This document shows positions 8,329-16,930 of a DNA stretch of 64,000 nt, in pieces. The DNA lies in the NCBI RefSeq assembly GCF_020524355.2, contig NZ_CP129019.1, positions 1,054,001 through 1,118,000 of the forward strand. Direction: 5' to 3'. The translations under genes and the position numbers were made by a program. How positions within the stretch are numbered: position 1 is the first letter of the stretch; each line of letters begins with the position of its first letter. The notes beneath the pieces are model-generated. The model was given only the letters and a program-made list of their open reading frames with translations. It was not told the DNA's origin and did no database searches. The stretch is from Mesobacillus subterraneus. Its GTDB lineage: Bacteria; Bacillota; Bacilli; Bacillales; Cytobacillaceae.

Positions 8329-9021
8329 TTAGTTAAGCCCGCAAATTTCAAATGAACAATTCTGGCAATCAACTTCTTTCTTTAGATAGCCCAGGTTTTT
8401 TACCGTGAATTTAAGCTGATCATAAGCGATGACGTCTTTTTCGCGTAATTCCTTCAGCATTCTTTGAATCACTTCACGTGTTCCATACGTTAAATTGACC
8501 AGCTCCTGGTGGGTGAGAGGTATATCAATCAGGATTCCTTCGTCTGTCATGACACCATAACTATTGCACAGCCGAATTAAAATTGAGTACAGGCCGCCTT
8601 TCTTTCCGTTCATGATCAGATCCTGACATTTCATCTGTGCTTTTAGGTATCTGGTGCTTAGCCAGTTTACCATCGCGTGCATAGCAGTTTTATCGTTCAT
8701 AATGAATTCTTCGAACTGCTCTCTTTTGATCAAGAGAATTTCACATTCTGTAAGTGTCTTAGCAGAGAAGTGATACCGTGGATTATGCTTGAACAGTTCA
8801 TATTCAATAATCATTTCTTCGCCATTCAAGATTTTTAGGATGAATTCCTTTCCTTTCATATGGACACGGCCAACAGATACACTTCCACTGAGGATTACAT
8901 ACACATTCTGAACATTTTCATCTTCCTGGAATAGCAATGTATCCGGCTTTATTTTTTGAATGGTTTCCCGATCAATGAAGTTTTGCAGAATTAAGCTATA
9001 TAATGATATATTTTTGTCCAT
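8329..9021 (-). CDS. fnr: Oxygen-responsive Crp/Fnr-family regulator
   Basis: A 230-residue Crp/Fnr protein: cyclic-nucleotide-like beta barrel (about residues 25-115), long dimer helix, and helix-turn-helix (LTHQELVNLTYGTREVIQRM, about 170-190). The C-terminus carries CQNCSFEIC, the Cx2Cx4C arrangement that in B. subtilis Fnr binds a [4Fe-4S] cluster, and the likely fourth ligand aspartate is present in CQDLIMNG. It should therefore control anaerobic genes according to oxygen. ATG at 9021 follows AAGGAG. In B. subtilis fnr is elsewhere (narK-fnr); here it is divergent from sodA. Confidence 0.85.
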   Translation of the reverse strand: MDKNISLYSLILQNFIDRETIQKIKPDTLLFQEDENVQNVYVILSGSVSVGRVHMKGKEFILKILNGEEMIIEYELFKHNPRYHFSAKTLTECEILLIKREQFEEFIMNDKTAMHAMVNWLSTRYLKAQMKCQDLIMNGKKGGLYSILIRLCNSYGVMTDEGILIDIPLTHQELVNLTYGTREVIQRMLKELREKDVIAYDQLKFTVKNLGYLKKEVDCQNCSFEICGLN

Positions 9022-9111
9022 CAAGGTCGTCTCCTTATTAAGCCTTTCTATACTTTTGATTTAAAAGAATTGTTCTTACTGTGTCAACGGTGTATTGGGA
9101 ATAACTGGAGC

Positions 9112-9137
9112 ATATATGTTGTTGATGCGACATATAT
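9112..9137. promoter_or_regulatory. Perfect inverted repeat between fnr and sodA
   Basis: ATATATGT at 9112-9119 and ACATATAT at 9130-9137 form a perfect 8-bp inverted repeat with a 10-base spacer, about 90 bases upstream of fnr. No recognised operator consensus fits. Confidence 0.4.
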
Positions 9138-9254
9138 CGTTGACAGGACTGCATTTGAGCAATATTGACGAATTTCTGAAACTTTTATATATGACTCCAT
9201 TGCCGATTTGTTATGAACAGAATTGATAGACTGGCACAAGAGAATTTCCACTTA

Positions 9255-9284
9255 ATTTTCATTAATGATAGTGCTAATGAAAAT
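9255..9284. promoter_or_regulatory. Perfect inverted repeat upstream of sodA
   Basis: ATTTTCATTA (9255-9264) and TAATGAAAAT (9275-9284) are perfect 10-bp arms separated by 10 bases. With the sites at 9112 and 9349 it makes up most of the recognisable structure in the 446-base fnr-sodA gap. Regulator unknown. Confidence 0.45.
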
Positions 9285-9344
9285 ATTATGTATACATGAT
9301 TAAAGAAAAGGGGATTTTAAATACGCTATAACAAAGCATTTTAT

Positions 9345-9373
9345 TTGAAACGATTATCGTTCTTTGGTAATCT
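9345..9373 (+). promoter_or_regulatory. sodA promoter with overlapping palindrome
   Basis: TTGAAA (9345-9350), 17 bases, TAATCT (9368-9373) forms a plausible sigma-A promoter. The palindrome AACGATTATCGTT (9349-9361) overlaps the -35 and spacer, where a bound repressor would block polymerase. The 6-1-6 symmetry is like Fur-family sites but the bases fit neither the Fur nor the Zur consensus exactly. Confidence 0.5.
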
Positions 9374-9467
9374 AAACAAGAAGCACTTTTAGAACAATTC
9401 TAATAACAGAATTATGTGAAAGGTTTTGTTCTCGAAGTGAAACACGATACATAGGAGGATGTTAATA

Positions 9468-10076
9468 ATGGCATTTGAATTACCACAATTACCTTATGGA
9501 TATGATGCACTTGAGCCACACATCGACAAGGAAACAATGAATATTCACCACACTAAGCACCACAACACTTATGTAACAAATCTTAACAATGCTTTGGAAG
9601 GCAACGAAGAGCTGCTTTCTAAAACTGTTGAGGAAGTAGTATCTAACCTTGACGCAGTTCCAGAAGCAGCACGCACAGCAGTACGCAACAATGGTGGCGG
9701 ACACGCAAACCACTCTTTATTCTGGCAAGTCATTTCTCCTAATGGCGGCGGAGAACCTACTGGCGAGCTTGCAGAAGCAATCAATTCTAAATTTGGCGGC
9801 TTCGAAGGCTTCAAGGAAGAGTTTTCTAAGGCAGCTACTACTCGTTTCGGCTCAGGCTGGGCTTGGCTTGTTGTTAACAACGGTGAGCTTGAAGTTACTA
9901 GCACTCCAAACCAGGACTCTCCATTAATGGAAGGCAAGACTCCAGTTCTTGACCTTGATGTTTGGGAGCACGCATACTACCTGAACTACCAAAACAGAAG
10001 ACCAGAATACATTGGTGCATTCTGGAATGTTGTTAACTGGGAAGAAGTTAGCAAGCGTTTCGCTTCAGCAAAATAA
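9468..10076 (+). CDS. sodA: Superoxide dismutase (Mn type)
   Basis: A 202-residue Fe/Mn superoxide dismutase, full length. It converts superoxide to hydrogen peroxide and oxygen in the cytoplasm. Metal ligands are visible as His27 (IHHTKHH), His82 (HSLFW), and Asp/His in [13 protein letters not shown] near the C-terminus. The start at 9468 follows AGGAGG by 9 bases; the frame from 9459 is open but lacks a site. Codon use is strongly biased, as expected of a highly expressed gene. Single-gene unit with its own promoter and terminator. Confidence 0.96.
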   Translation: MAFELPQLPYGYDALEPHIDKETMNIHHTKHHNTYVTNLNNALEGNEELLSKTVEEVVSNLDAVPEAARTAVRNNGGGHANHSLFWQVISPNGGGEPTGELAEAINSKFGGFEGFKEEFSKAATTRFGSGWAWLVVNNGELEVTSTPNQDSPLMEGKTPVLDLDVWEHAYYLNYQNRRPEYIGAFWNVVNWEEVSKRFASAK

Positions 10077-10088
10077 TTATGATAACTT

Positions 10089-10123
10089 GGGGGGCTGCCT
10101 TTGACTGCAGCCTCTCTTTTTTT
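10089..10123 (+). terminator. sodA terminator
   Basis: GGCTGC/GCAGCC stem followed by TCTCTTTTTTT. Confidence 0.85.
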
Positions 10124-10218
10124 ATTTCAACTTTTTAGAGCGACTGAAGACCTCTGGAAAAACTGAATAACCCCCATTACTTTGTTAGAAACTACCCAAG
10201 AGAAAAGGGGAGTCGATC

Positions 10219-11439
10219 ATGAGCAAAGTAAGCAAATTATTAGGAGACATTGAATTGACAAAGGATTTAGCGCTCCTTTTGATTATTGGGGGATTGTACT
10301 CATTAAGCATTGCCCTTTCGAATACCTTTGTTAACATTTATTTATGGAAGCAATCTGGTGAGCTTGCCGATCTGGCAATGTATAATTTATCGGTTTTCAT
10401 TGCCCAGCCACTTACATTCATTCTTGCGGGAAGATGGGCCAAAAAAGTCGACAGGGTGATTGTCCTTCGAATTGGTGTAATTTTTCTCGCTTTGTTTTAT
10501 GTAACAGTTTTAATTGTAGGGACGAAAGCTTCTGAATTTTTACTGATACTAGGTGTTCTTTTAGGAATTGGCTATGGTTTTTATTGGCTTGCCTACAATG
10601 TCCTTACCTTTGAAATAACGGAACCGGAAACACGTGATTTCTTTAATGGCTTTCTTGGCATCTTGGGTTCAGTCGGTGGGATGATAGGTCCCGTAGCTGC
10701 AGGTTTCATTATTTCCCGTCTTGAAAAATTAACTGGTTATACGGTAGTATTTGGACTTTCATTAGGTCTTTTTTCAATCGCAGTGTTGCTAAGTTTCTTC
10801 CTGAAACGGAGACCTGCTCATGGGAAGTATTGGTTTCAGCGCATTATCACGGAGAGGAAACATAATAAAAATTGGCGATTGGTTACAAATGCTCATTTTT
10901 TTCAAGGCTTGAGGGAGGGAGTATTTGTTTTCATTGTTTCGGTATTTGTATTTGTTGCGACAGACAGCGAAATGGCGTTAGGCACCTATGGGTTGATTAA
11001 TTCAGGTATATCCTTTGTTGCCTATTTTATTGTCTCAAGAATGCTGAAAAAACAGCACAGGAAAAAAGCGATTCTAGTTGGCGGGGTTCTCCTCTTTTTA
11101 GCCATTTTCCTGTTGGTTTTCCAGGTCAGCTATTTCCGTCTGTTGTTATATGCGGCTCTGATTGCCGTCGCTTATCCATTGCTTCTCGTCCCATATGCAT
11201 CCATGACCTATGATGTGATTGGACGTGGCTGGAAAGCTGCTGAAATGAGAATCGAATATGTAGTTGTCCGCGAATTATTTCTCAATCTTGGCCGTATTGC
11301 TTCGATAATTTTATTCCTGGTTTCGACCCATATGTTCAATGAGGAAAGGGCAATCCCCATCCTGCTGGTCATTCTTGGGAGCGGCCATACATTGATTTAC
11401 TTTTTTATAAGGAAAATCCAACTAAAAGCTCCAGCATGA
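10219..11439 (+). CDS. yqgE: MFS-family transporter
   Basis: A 406-residue protein with about twelve membrane segments and the cytoplasmic loop motif GRWAKKVDR between segments 2 and 3, typical of the major facilitator superfamily. Position between sodA and pbpA matches B. subtilis yqgE. Substrate cannot be told from sequence. The ATG has AAAAGGGGAG upstream. It is a single-gene unit ending in a terminator with a 12-C run. Confidence 0.85.
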   Translation: MSKVSKLLGDIELTKDLALLLIIGGLYSLSIALSNTFVNIYLWKQSGELADLAMYNLSVFIAQPLTFILAGRWAKKVDRVIVLRIGVIFLALFYVTVLIVGTKASEFLLILGVLLGIGYGFYWLAYNVLTFEITEPETRDFFNGFLGILGSVGGMIGPVAAGFIISRLEKLTGYTVVFGLSLGLFSIAVLLSFFLKRRPAHGKYWFQRIITERKHNKNWRLVTNAHFFQGLREGVFVFIVSVFVFVATDSEMALGTYGLINSGISFVAYFIVSRMLKKQHRKKAILVGGVLLFLAIFLLVFQVSYFRLLLYAALIAVAYPLLLVPYASMTYDVIGRGWKAAEMRIEYVVVRELFLNLGRIASIILFLVSTHMFNEERAIPILLVILGSGHTLIYFFIRKIQLKAPA

Positions 11440-11468
11440 CCGGGTTGTCCCCCCCCCCCCGGTCTTTT
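11438..11468 (+). terminator. yqgE terminator containing a 12-C homopolymer
   Basis: GACCGGG pairs with CCCGGTC followed by TTTT; the loop and 3' arm lie in an uninterrupted run of twelve C (11449-11460). Confidence 0.7.
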
Positions 11469-11595
11469 CTCTATAGTCCAATAGATGTGGAAAATATTTC
11501 TTCTATGGTTTATTGATAGAAAAAAACGGTCACTTTCGATAAAATAAAAGTTAGTGCATAATCAGGGACATACAGACTGAAGAGGTGGGAGAGGC

Positions 11596-13776
11596 TTGAA
11601 TAAGAAGAAAAAGAAGAAGACACATGTGCCATTCAGGCTGAATATTGTGTTTTTTGCAGTTTTTGTTTTGTTTTCCATGCTAATTTTAAGACTAGGCATT
11701 GTTCAAATTGTTTACGGTGAGGATTTCAAAAGGGAAATAGAGCGAACCGAAGACGTTACCGTGAACAATCCTGTTCCAAGAGGGAAAATGTACGATCGGA
11801 ACATGAAAACGATAGTCGATAATACACCTAGTAAGGCTATAACATATACAAAGAGCCAGAGCACTGAGACGAAAGAGATGCTCATGGTCGCAGAACGCCT
11901 CGCAAAACTGATATCAAAGGATTCAGAAGAGGATTTGAAGAAAGTCAGAGAAAGGGACAAAAAAGATTATTGGATTATTACAAATGAAGAGCGTGCGAAG
12001 AAAAAAATCAAAGAAAAAGAATGGGCACAGTATGATAATAAAAAGCTGGATGATAAAGACTTATATAACCTCCAGCTGGACCGCATCACTGAAAATGAGC
12101 TCAATGAATTAACAAAAGAAGATCTTGAAATACTCGCTATTTTACGTGAGATGATGAGCGGATACGCCTTATCGCCGCAAATCGTCAAAAAAGAGGTTAC
12201 ACCGGAGGAATTCGCTATTGTCAGTGAGAACCTCGAAATGCTGCCAGGTGTCGATACAACGACTGACTGGGAGCGAAAATATTCTTTTGACAAGACGCTT
12301 AGGTCCATTTTAGGAAAAGTAAGTGATTCCGAAAAGGGACTGCCGAAAGAAAAGCTTGAGTTTTACCTTGCTCGCGGGTACAGCCGGAATGATAGAGTCG
12401 GTTTAAGTTACATTGAACAGCAATATGAGGACGTGCTTCACGGCCAGAAGGCAAAAGTGAAAAACATCACCGATAAGGGCGGAAACGTTCTTGACACACA
12501 GGTGATTACGGATGGACAGCGTGGCAAGGACCTCGTGCTGACGATCGACATGGACTTGCAGCTTGCTGTTGAGAAGATTATCGAAGAAGAATTGGCCAAG
12601 GCGAAGCAGCAGCCGAGAACAGGACTCCTGGACAGGGCATTTGTTGTGTTAATGGATCCTAATACTGGTGAGGTCTTAACACTAGCTGGTAAGCAAATCG
12701 TTAAGGATGATGAAACAGGAAAAACGGTTATGCAGGATTTTGCGAGTGGCAACTTTACAACTTCCTATAATGTCGGGTCCGCTGTTAAAGGCGCAACCAT
12801 ATTAACAGGGTTCAACACAGGAGCAATCAGTCCAGGTACACAGTTTTACGATACTCCGATTAAGATTAAAGGGACGAACCCAAAAAAATCCTGGAAGGCA
12901 GGATTAGGTACACTAGATGACCGCAATGCATTGAAGGTGTCATCTAACGTCTACATGTTCAGGACGGCAATAAACATAGGAAAAGGAAATTACAAGTATG
13001 ATCAGCCATTGTACCTTGAGCCACAAGCTTTTGATACAATGAGAAATTATTTCAGTCAATTTGGCCTTGGCACCAGGACGGGAATCGATCTGCCAAATGA
13101 AATGGTCGGTTTTAAGGGAACAGAGAATAGACCAGGTCTCTTGCTAGACTTTGCGATTGGCCAGTATGATACGTACACGACACTTCAATTGGCACAATAT
13201 GTATCAACGATCGCAAATGGTGGCAATCGGATTCAGCCAAGGATCGTCAAAGAGATCAGAGAGCCGGTCATGAAAAATAATGAGGTTGGTCCGGTCATGA
13301 ACGAATTCGAACCTGTTATCCTGAACAAGGTCGATGCCAAGCCAGAATGGTTCGACAGAGTCCAGGAAGGTTTCAGAATGGTTATGCAGGAAAGAGGCGG
13401 AACTGCCTATGGAGCATTTAATACTGCCGATTATAAACCTGCCGGCAAAACGGGTACAGCACAAGCTTTTTATGATGGACCAAAAAGGGAGAATTATAAT
13501 CAGCCTCCTGAAGTAATGAACTTGAGCCTGGTTGCTTATGCTCCCCATGAAAATCCGGAAATTTCGATGGCTGTCATGGTTCCCTGGGCATATGAAGGCA
13601 ATCAGGGACACCATGCAAATAATGACATCGGGCGGAGAGTCCTTGATACGTATTTCGAACTGAAAAAGAAACGTCTTGAGGGAAATATGAATCCGGAGCA
13701 GCCAATCCAGGAAATTGAAGAGAAAGAAGAAGGAACTGAACTTCTTGAAGAAATTGCTGAAGAAATTGAACAATAA
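11596..13776 (+). CDS. pbpA: Class B penicillin-binding protein, transpeptidase PbpA-type
   Basis: A 726-residue high-molecular-weight class B PBP that cross-links peptidoglycan, related to B. subtilis PBP2a (elongation). One N-terminal membrane anchor (about residues 9-35), a dimerisation domain, then the transpeptidase domain with active-site SAVK (serine near 396), SSN (SSNVYM) and KTGTAQ. The acidic C-terminal tail after about 695 is low complexity. The start is TTG at 11596, preceded by AGGTGGGAG and giving MNKKKKKKTHV. Neighbour order yqgE-pbpA-pstS matches B. subtilis. Confidence 0.93.
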   Translation: MNKKKKKKTHVPFRLNIVFFAVFVLFSMLILRLGIVQIVYGEDFKREIERTEDVTVNNPVPRGKMYDRNMKTIVDNTPSKAITYTKSQSTETKEMLMVAERLAKLISKDSEEDLKKVRERDKKDYWIITNEERAKKKIKEKEWAQYDNKKLDDKDLYNLQLDRITENELNELTKEDLEILAILREMMSGYALSPQIVKKEVTPEEFAIVSENLEMLPGVDTTTDWERKYSFDKTLRSILGKVSDSEKGLPKEKLEFYLARGYSRNDRVGLSYIEQQYEDVLHGQKAKVKNITDKGGNVLDTQVITDGQRGKDLVLTIDMDLQLAVEKIIEEELAKAKQQPRTGLLDRAFVVLMDPNTGEVLTLAGKQIVKDDETGKTVMQDFASGNFTTSYNVGSAVKGATILTGFNTGAISPGTQFYDTPIKIKGTNPKKSWKAGLGTLDDRNALKVSSNVYMFRTAINIGKGNYKYDQPLYLEPQAFDTMRNYFSQFGLGTRTGIDLPNEMVGFKGTENRPGLLLDFAIGQYDTYTTLQLAQYVSTIANGGNRIQPRIVKEIREPVMKNNEVGPVMNEFEPVILNKVDAKPEWFDRVQEGFRMVMQERGGTAYGAFNTADYKPAGKTGTAQAFYDGPKRENYNQPPEVMNLSLVAYAPHENPEISMAVMVPWAYEGNQGHHANNDIGRRVLDTYFELKKKRLEGNMNPEQPIQEIEEKEEGTELLEEIAEEIEQ

Positions 13777-13782
13777 TAGTGG

Positions 13783-13813
13783 TAAAACTGTCTCTATGAG
13801 GCAGTTTTTTTTA
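13783..13813 (+). terminator. pbpA terminator
   Basis: AAACTGTCTC/GAGGCAGTTT stem with TAT loop and eight T. Confidence 0.85.
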
Positions 13814-13893
13814 TTAGTATGGGTATACTAACGCCAACCGGACAAACTTAATGTATTACCTTTTTTCGACAAGAATACACAAGAATCAACGAA

Positions 13894-13932
13894 TTTACAA
13901 AACCTTTACATTCAGTTAAAACAGTCTTAAAA
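13894..13932 (+). promoter_or_regulatory. PhoP box of the pst operon
   Basis: Four half sites at exact 11-base spacing: TTTACA 13894, TTTACA 13905, TTAAAA 13916, TTAAAA 13927, matching the TT(A/C/T)A(C/T)A-N5 PhoP-binding array. A -10-like TATTCT follows at 13942. This points to PhoP~P-dependent induction of pstS under phosphate starvation. Confidence 0.85.
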
Positions 13933-13994
13933 GAAGAACTGTATTCTTGGTCTAGTAGGACATAACAACCACATCTCGTAGGGGGAATTAAGCA

Positions 13995-14948
13995 ATGAAG
14001 AGTCTTAAAAAGATGAGCCTGTTTTTAATCCTTGCAGCTGTAATGGTATTTACTGCAGCTTGCGGTGGCGGAGATAATGATGGTGGAAATGGTGAAGAAC
14101 TTGAAGGCAGTGTGGTCATCGATGGTTCTGGTACAGTGTACCCTTTCATGGCACGTATGGCTGAAAATTATATGGGAGAACAAGAAAATGTCTCAGTTGA
14201 AGTAAGCCGCTCAGGAACGTCAGCGGGCTTTAAGAAATTCCTTGTTGAAGATGGAACAGATTTCAACGATGCTTCACGTCAGATTAAGGAAGAAGAAAAA
14301 GCAGAAGCAGAAAAACTTGGTATTGAAGTACAAGAAATGAAAGTTGCGCTTGATGGTATTACAATCGTCATCAACAAAGATAATGACTGGGCTGCTGAAC
14401 TTACTGAACAAGAAGTGAAAGATATTTTCCTCGCTAGCGCTGGAAAGAAAAAATGGTCTGATGTGCGTGCTGATTTCCCGGATGAAGAAATCAAGACATA
14501 CGGACCAAATGAAAATCACGGAACATATGAATTCATGTTTGAAAAAATCCTTGAGGAACAAGATCTCCCTGAAGATATTAATCTTCAGCAAGACTACTCT
14601 ACTCTTGTTGACCTTGTATCCAAAGACAAGAATGCAATTGGTTTCTTCGGTTATGGGTACTATGAAAGCAATCAAGATAAGCTTTCTGCAGTGAAAGTTG
14701 ACTTCGGCAATGGTCCTGTAGAGCCTTCATTGGAAACAATCAAAGAAGATGGTGACTATGCACCATTCACTCGTCCAGTGTTCACATATTTAAACGTGAA
14801 TCTTGCAAAAGAAAAGCCTCAAGTACTGGACTATGCTATCTACACAATGAACAATGCTCAGTCCGTTGCAAAGGAAACAGGGTTCGCTCCGTTATCTGAT
14901 GAAGACGTACAAGCATCACTTGACACTCTAAATGGCTTGAAGAAGTAA
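13995..14948 (+). CDS. pstS: Phosphate-binding lipoprotein of the Pst ABC transporter
   Basis: A 317-residue periplasmic-type binding protein anchored as a lipoprotein: signal peptide MKSLKKMSLFLILAAVMVFT then lipobox TAAC (Cys23) and a glycine/asparagine linker. The phosphate-binding motif DGSGTVYPF and the SRSGTSAGFK segment are typical of PstS. It captures inorganic phosphate outside the membrane for PstCAB. It is first in pstS-C-A-B-phoU, directly downstream of a four-repeat PhoP box, and is followed by a stable hairpin that may raise its mRNA level over the distal genes. Confidence 0.95.
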   Translation: MKSLKKMSLFLILAAVMVFTAACGGGDNDGGNGEELEGSVVIDGSGTVYPFMARMAENYMGEQENVSVEVSRSGTSAGFKKFLVEDGTDFNDASRQIKEEEKAEAEKLGIEVQEMKVALDGITIVINKDNDWAAELTEQEVKDIFLASAGKKKWSDVRADFPDEEIKTYGPNENHGTYEFMFEKILEEQDLPEDINLQQDYSTLVDLVSKDKNAIGFFGYGYYESNQDKLSAVKVDFGNGPVEPSLETIKEDGDYAPFTRPVFTYLNVNLAKEKPQVLDYAIYTMNNAQSVAKETGFAPLSDEDVQASLDTLNGLKK

Positions 14949-14959
14949 AACTTATGGCG

Positions 14960-14989
14960 GAAGATGAGAAGTCTGACCTTCTCATCTTC
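14960..14989 (+). promoter_or_regulatory. Perfect 12-bp hairpin between pstS and pstC
   Basis: GAAGATGAGAAG (14960-14971) pairs perfectly with CTTCTCATCTTC (14978-14989) around a 6-base loop. There is no U tract, so it looks like a transcript-stabilising or partial-attenuation element rather than a full terminator. Confidence 0.6.
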
Positions 14990-15068
14990 TTGCTCATGAT
15001 AAATGGATCGTTTTCCTTTAGTAAAAAAGGATGTTCTTCCTTGGATGAGGATGAAAGGGGTTTTTTTT

Positions 15069-16027
15069 GTGGCAAAAGGTGTTGTGCATGAACACGACCA
15101 GAATTTGAATGTGCGTGATATAATCCAACAAAAGAAAAAAACAAAGAGTTTTAATAATTATACGGAAAAATTCATACCGAAAATTCTATTTGGGATTGCA
15201 GCTATCTCAGTTTTCACGACAATTGGAATTGTACTTACCTTACTTACTGAAACAATCGCCTTTTTTAAGGATGTTCCTTTTATAGATTTCTTTACAGGCA
15301 CAAAGTTGAAGCCACTAGGTGAGAATGCTGTATTTGGGGTATTGCCATTGCTTACCGGTACACTTATTTCCACTGTAATTGCCATGCTAGTCGCCATCCC
15401 GGTGGGGCTGATGACAGCGGTATTCCTAAGTGAGTATGCTTCTGAAAAGACGCGCAGGCTGCTAAAGCCAATCCTTGAAATTCTTGCAGGCATACCAACG
15501 ATCGTTTATGGTTTTTTTGCTTTTACCTTTGTGACACCTTTATTAAGGTCATTTATTCCTGGTCTTGAACCAACAAATATATTGAGTCCAGGATTGGTTA
15601 TGGGAATCATGATCATACCGATGGTTGCATCCTTATCCGAAGATGCAATGAGCTCTGTGCCCAATGCGATGAGGGAAGGGGCACTGGCTTTGGGGGCAAC
15701 CAAGCTTGAGGTAACCTGGAAAGTTGTCATTCCAGCTGCAATCTCTGGTATTATCGCTTCATTTGTTCTCGGGATTTCCAGGGCAATAGGTGAAACCATG
15801 ATTGTAACGATTGCAAGCGGGAGTTCAAAGAACTTCACATTTGATGTCACTCAATCCATGCAGACAATGACAGCATATATTGTTGAAGTTACCGGAGGGG
15901 GGAAGCTGCGGCGGGCTCTACATTGTATTACAGCCTATATGCAGTAGCGATGACTTTGTTTGTTTTTACATTGATCATGAACCTGGTTGCTCAATATATC
16001 TCTCGCAAGTTCAGGGAGGAATATTAA
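15069..16027 (+). CDS. pstC: Phosphate ABC transporter permease PstC (apparent frameshift near C-terminus)
   Basis: Membrane permease of the phosphate importer, paired with PstA. Six membrane segments and the cytoplasmic EAA-type loop (REGALALGATKLEVTWKVVIPAA) are visible. GTG at 15069 follows AAAGGGG; the frame opens at 15003. In the sequence as given the frame ends at 15947 after TGGGKLRR. The expected last segment (GSTLYYSLYAVAMTLFVF) continues in another frame to 16027, ending 1 base before pstA. The switch lies at a run of six G (15897-15902); one more G restores the frame. Sequencing error is more likely than a true mutant. Confidence 0.85.
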
Positions 16028-16028
16028 G

Positions 16029-16913
16029 ATGAAATATGTAGATTCCACTCAAGTCCAAAAAAAGATGGGTTCTCGTTTATTGGCCAACAACCTTGCCAAA
16101 GCACTTTTCTTCCTGTCAACACTCTTTGGGCTGCTAGTCTTAGTTGTTCTGATGTATCGTGTTATAAAAGACGGATTACCATGGATCAACATCGATTTCC
16201 TGATGAACAGACTATCAACTGATCCCGAAAGAGCGGGAATATGGGGCGCAATCACAGGAACTTTTTGGCTGATGGTGGTAGTTGCACCAGTAACGATGCT
16301 CCTCGGAATCGGTACTGCCATTTACCTTGAAGAATATGCAACTAAAGGACGCGTTTCTTCTTTTATTAAAACCAACATTTCAAATCTCGCAGGGGTTCCA
16401 TCTGTTGTATTTGGAATTCTTGGTTTGACGGTATTTGCTAGGACACTTGATTTAGGTTCAGTTGTTCTGGCTGGCGGTTTGACGATGGCATTGCTCGTAC
16501 TCCCTGTCGTTGTTGTGGCAAGTCAGGAAGCGATTCGTGCGGTACCTCAATTTTTGCGTGAAGCTTCCTATGGGATGGGCGCTACTAAATGGCAGACTAT
16601 CAAGAATGTTGTTTTGCCTGCCGCATTGCCAGGGATCCTGACTGGTGTCATCCTTGCTCTATCACGTGCGATTGGGGAAACAGCACCCCTTGTTGTAATC
16701 GGTATTCCGGCATTGTTAATACCTATTCCAGACGGAATCTTTGATAAGTTCACGATTTTGCCAGTGCAAATTTATTACTGGACAATTGACTCTGCTCTTG
16801 TAGCTGAATATGCAAATCTGGCAGCTGCAACAATCGTCATTTTGCTACTCGTTTTATTTGTGATGAACTCAATTGCCATCTTAATTCGTAATAAATTCCA
16901 AAAAAGATATTAG
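16029..16913 (+). CDS. pstA: Phosphate ABC transporter permease PstA
   Basis: A 294-residue permease with six membrane segments and the EAA-type loop REASYGMGATKWQTIKNVVLPAA near residue 180. It forms the membrane channel with PstC. The start at 16029 follows AGGGAGG; the frame is open from 15987, but that part is the tail of pstC in another frame. It lies 1 base after the restored pstC stop and 17 bases before pstB. Confidence 0.94.
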   Translation: MKYVDSTQVQKKMGSRLLANNLAKALFFLSTLFGLLVLVVLMYRVIKDGLPWINIDFLMNRLSTDPERAGIWGAITGTFWLMVVVAPVTMLLGIGTAIYLEEYATKGRVSSFIKTNISNLAGVPSVVFGILGLTVFARTLDLGSVVLAGGLTMALLVLPVVVVASQEAIRAVPQFLREASYGMGATKWQTIKNVVLPAALPGILTGVILALSRAIGETAPLVVIGIPALLIPIPDGIFDKFTILPVQIYYWTIDSALVAEYANLAAATIVILLLVLFVMNSIAILIRNKFQKRY

Positions 16914-16930
16914 TCTGGGAGGGGTAACAT

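Noticed and set aside
13204..13773. 189-residue minus-strand open frame inside pbpA
   Set aside because: It is a shadow of the pbpA transpeptidase coding sequence, with no ribosome site and low-complexity start.
15003..15068. pstC start at ATG 15003
   Set aside because: No ribosome site there, whereas GTG 15069 follows AAAGGGG. The additional residues look unlike a PstC N-terminus. Kept as a possibility only.
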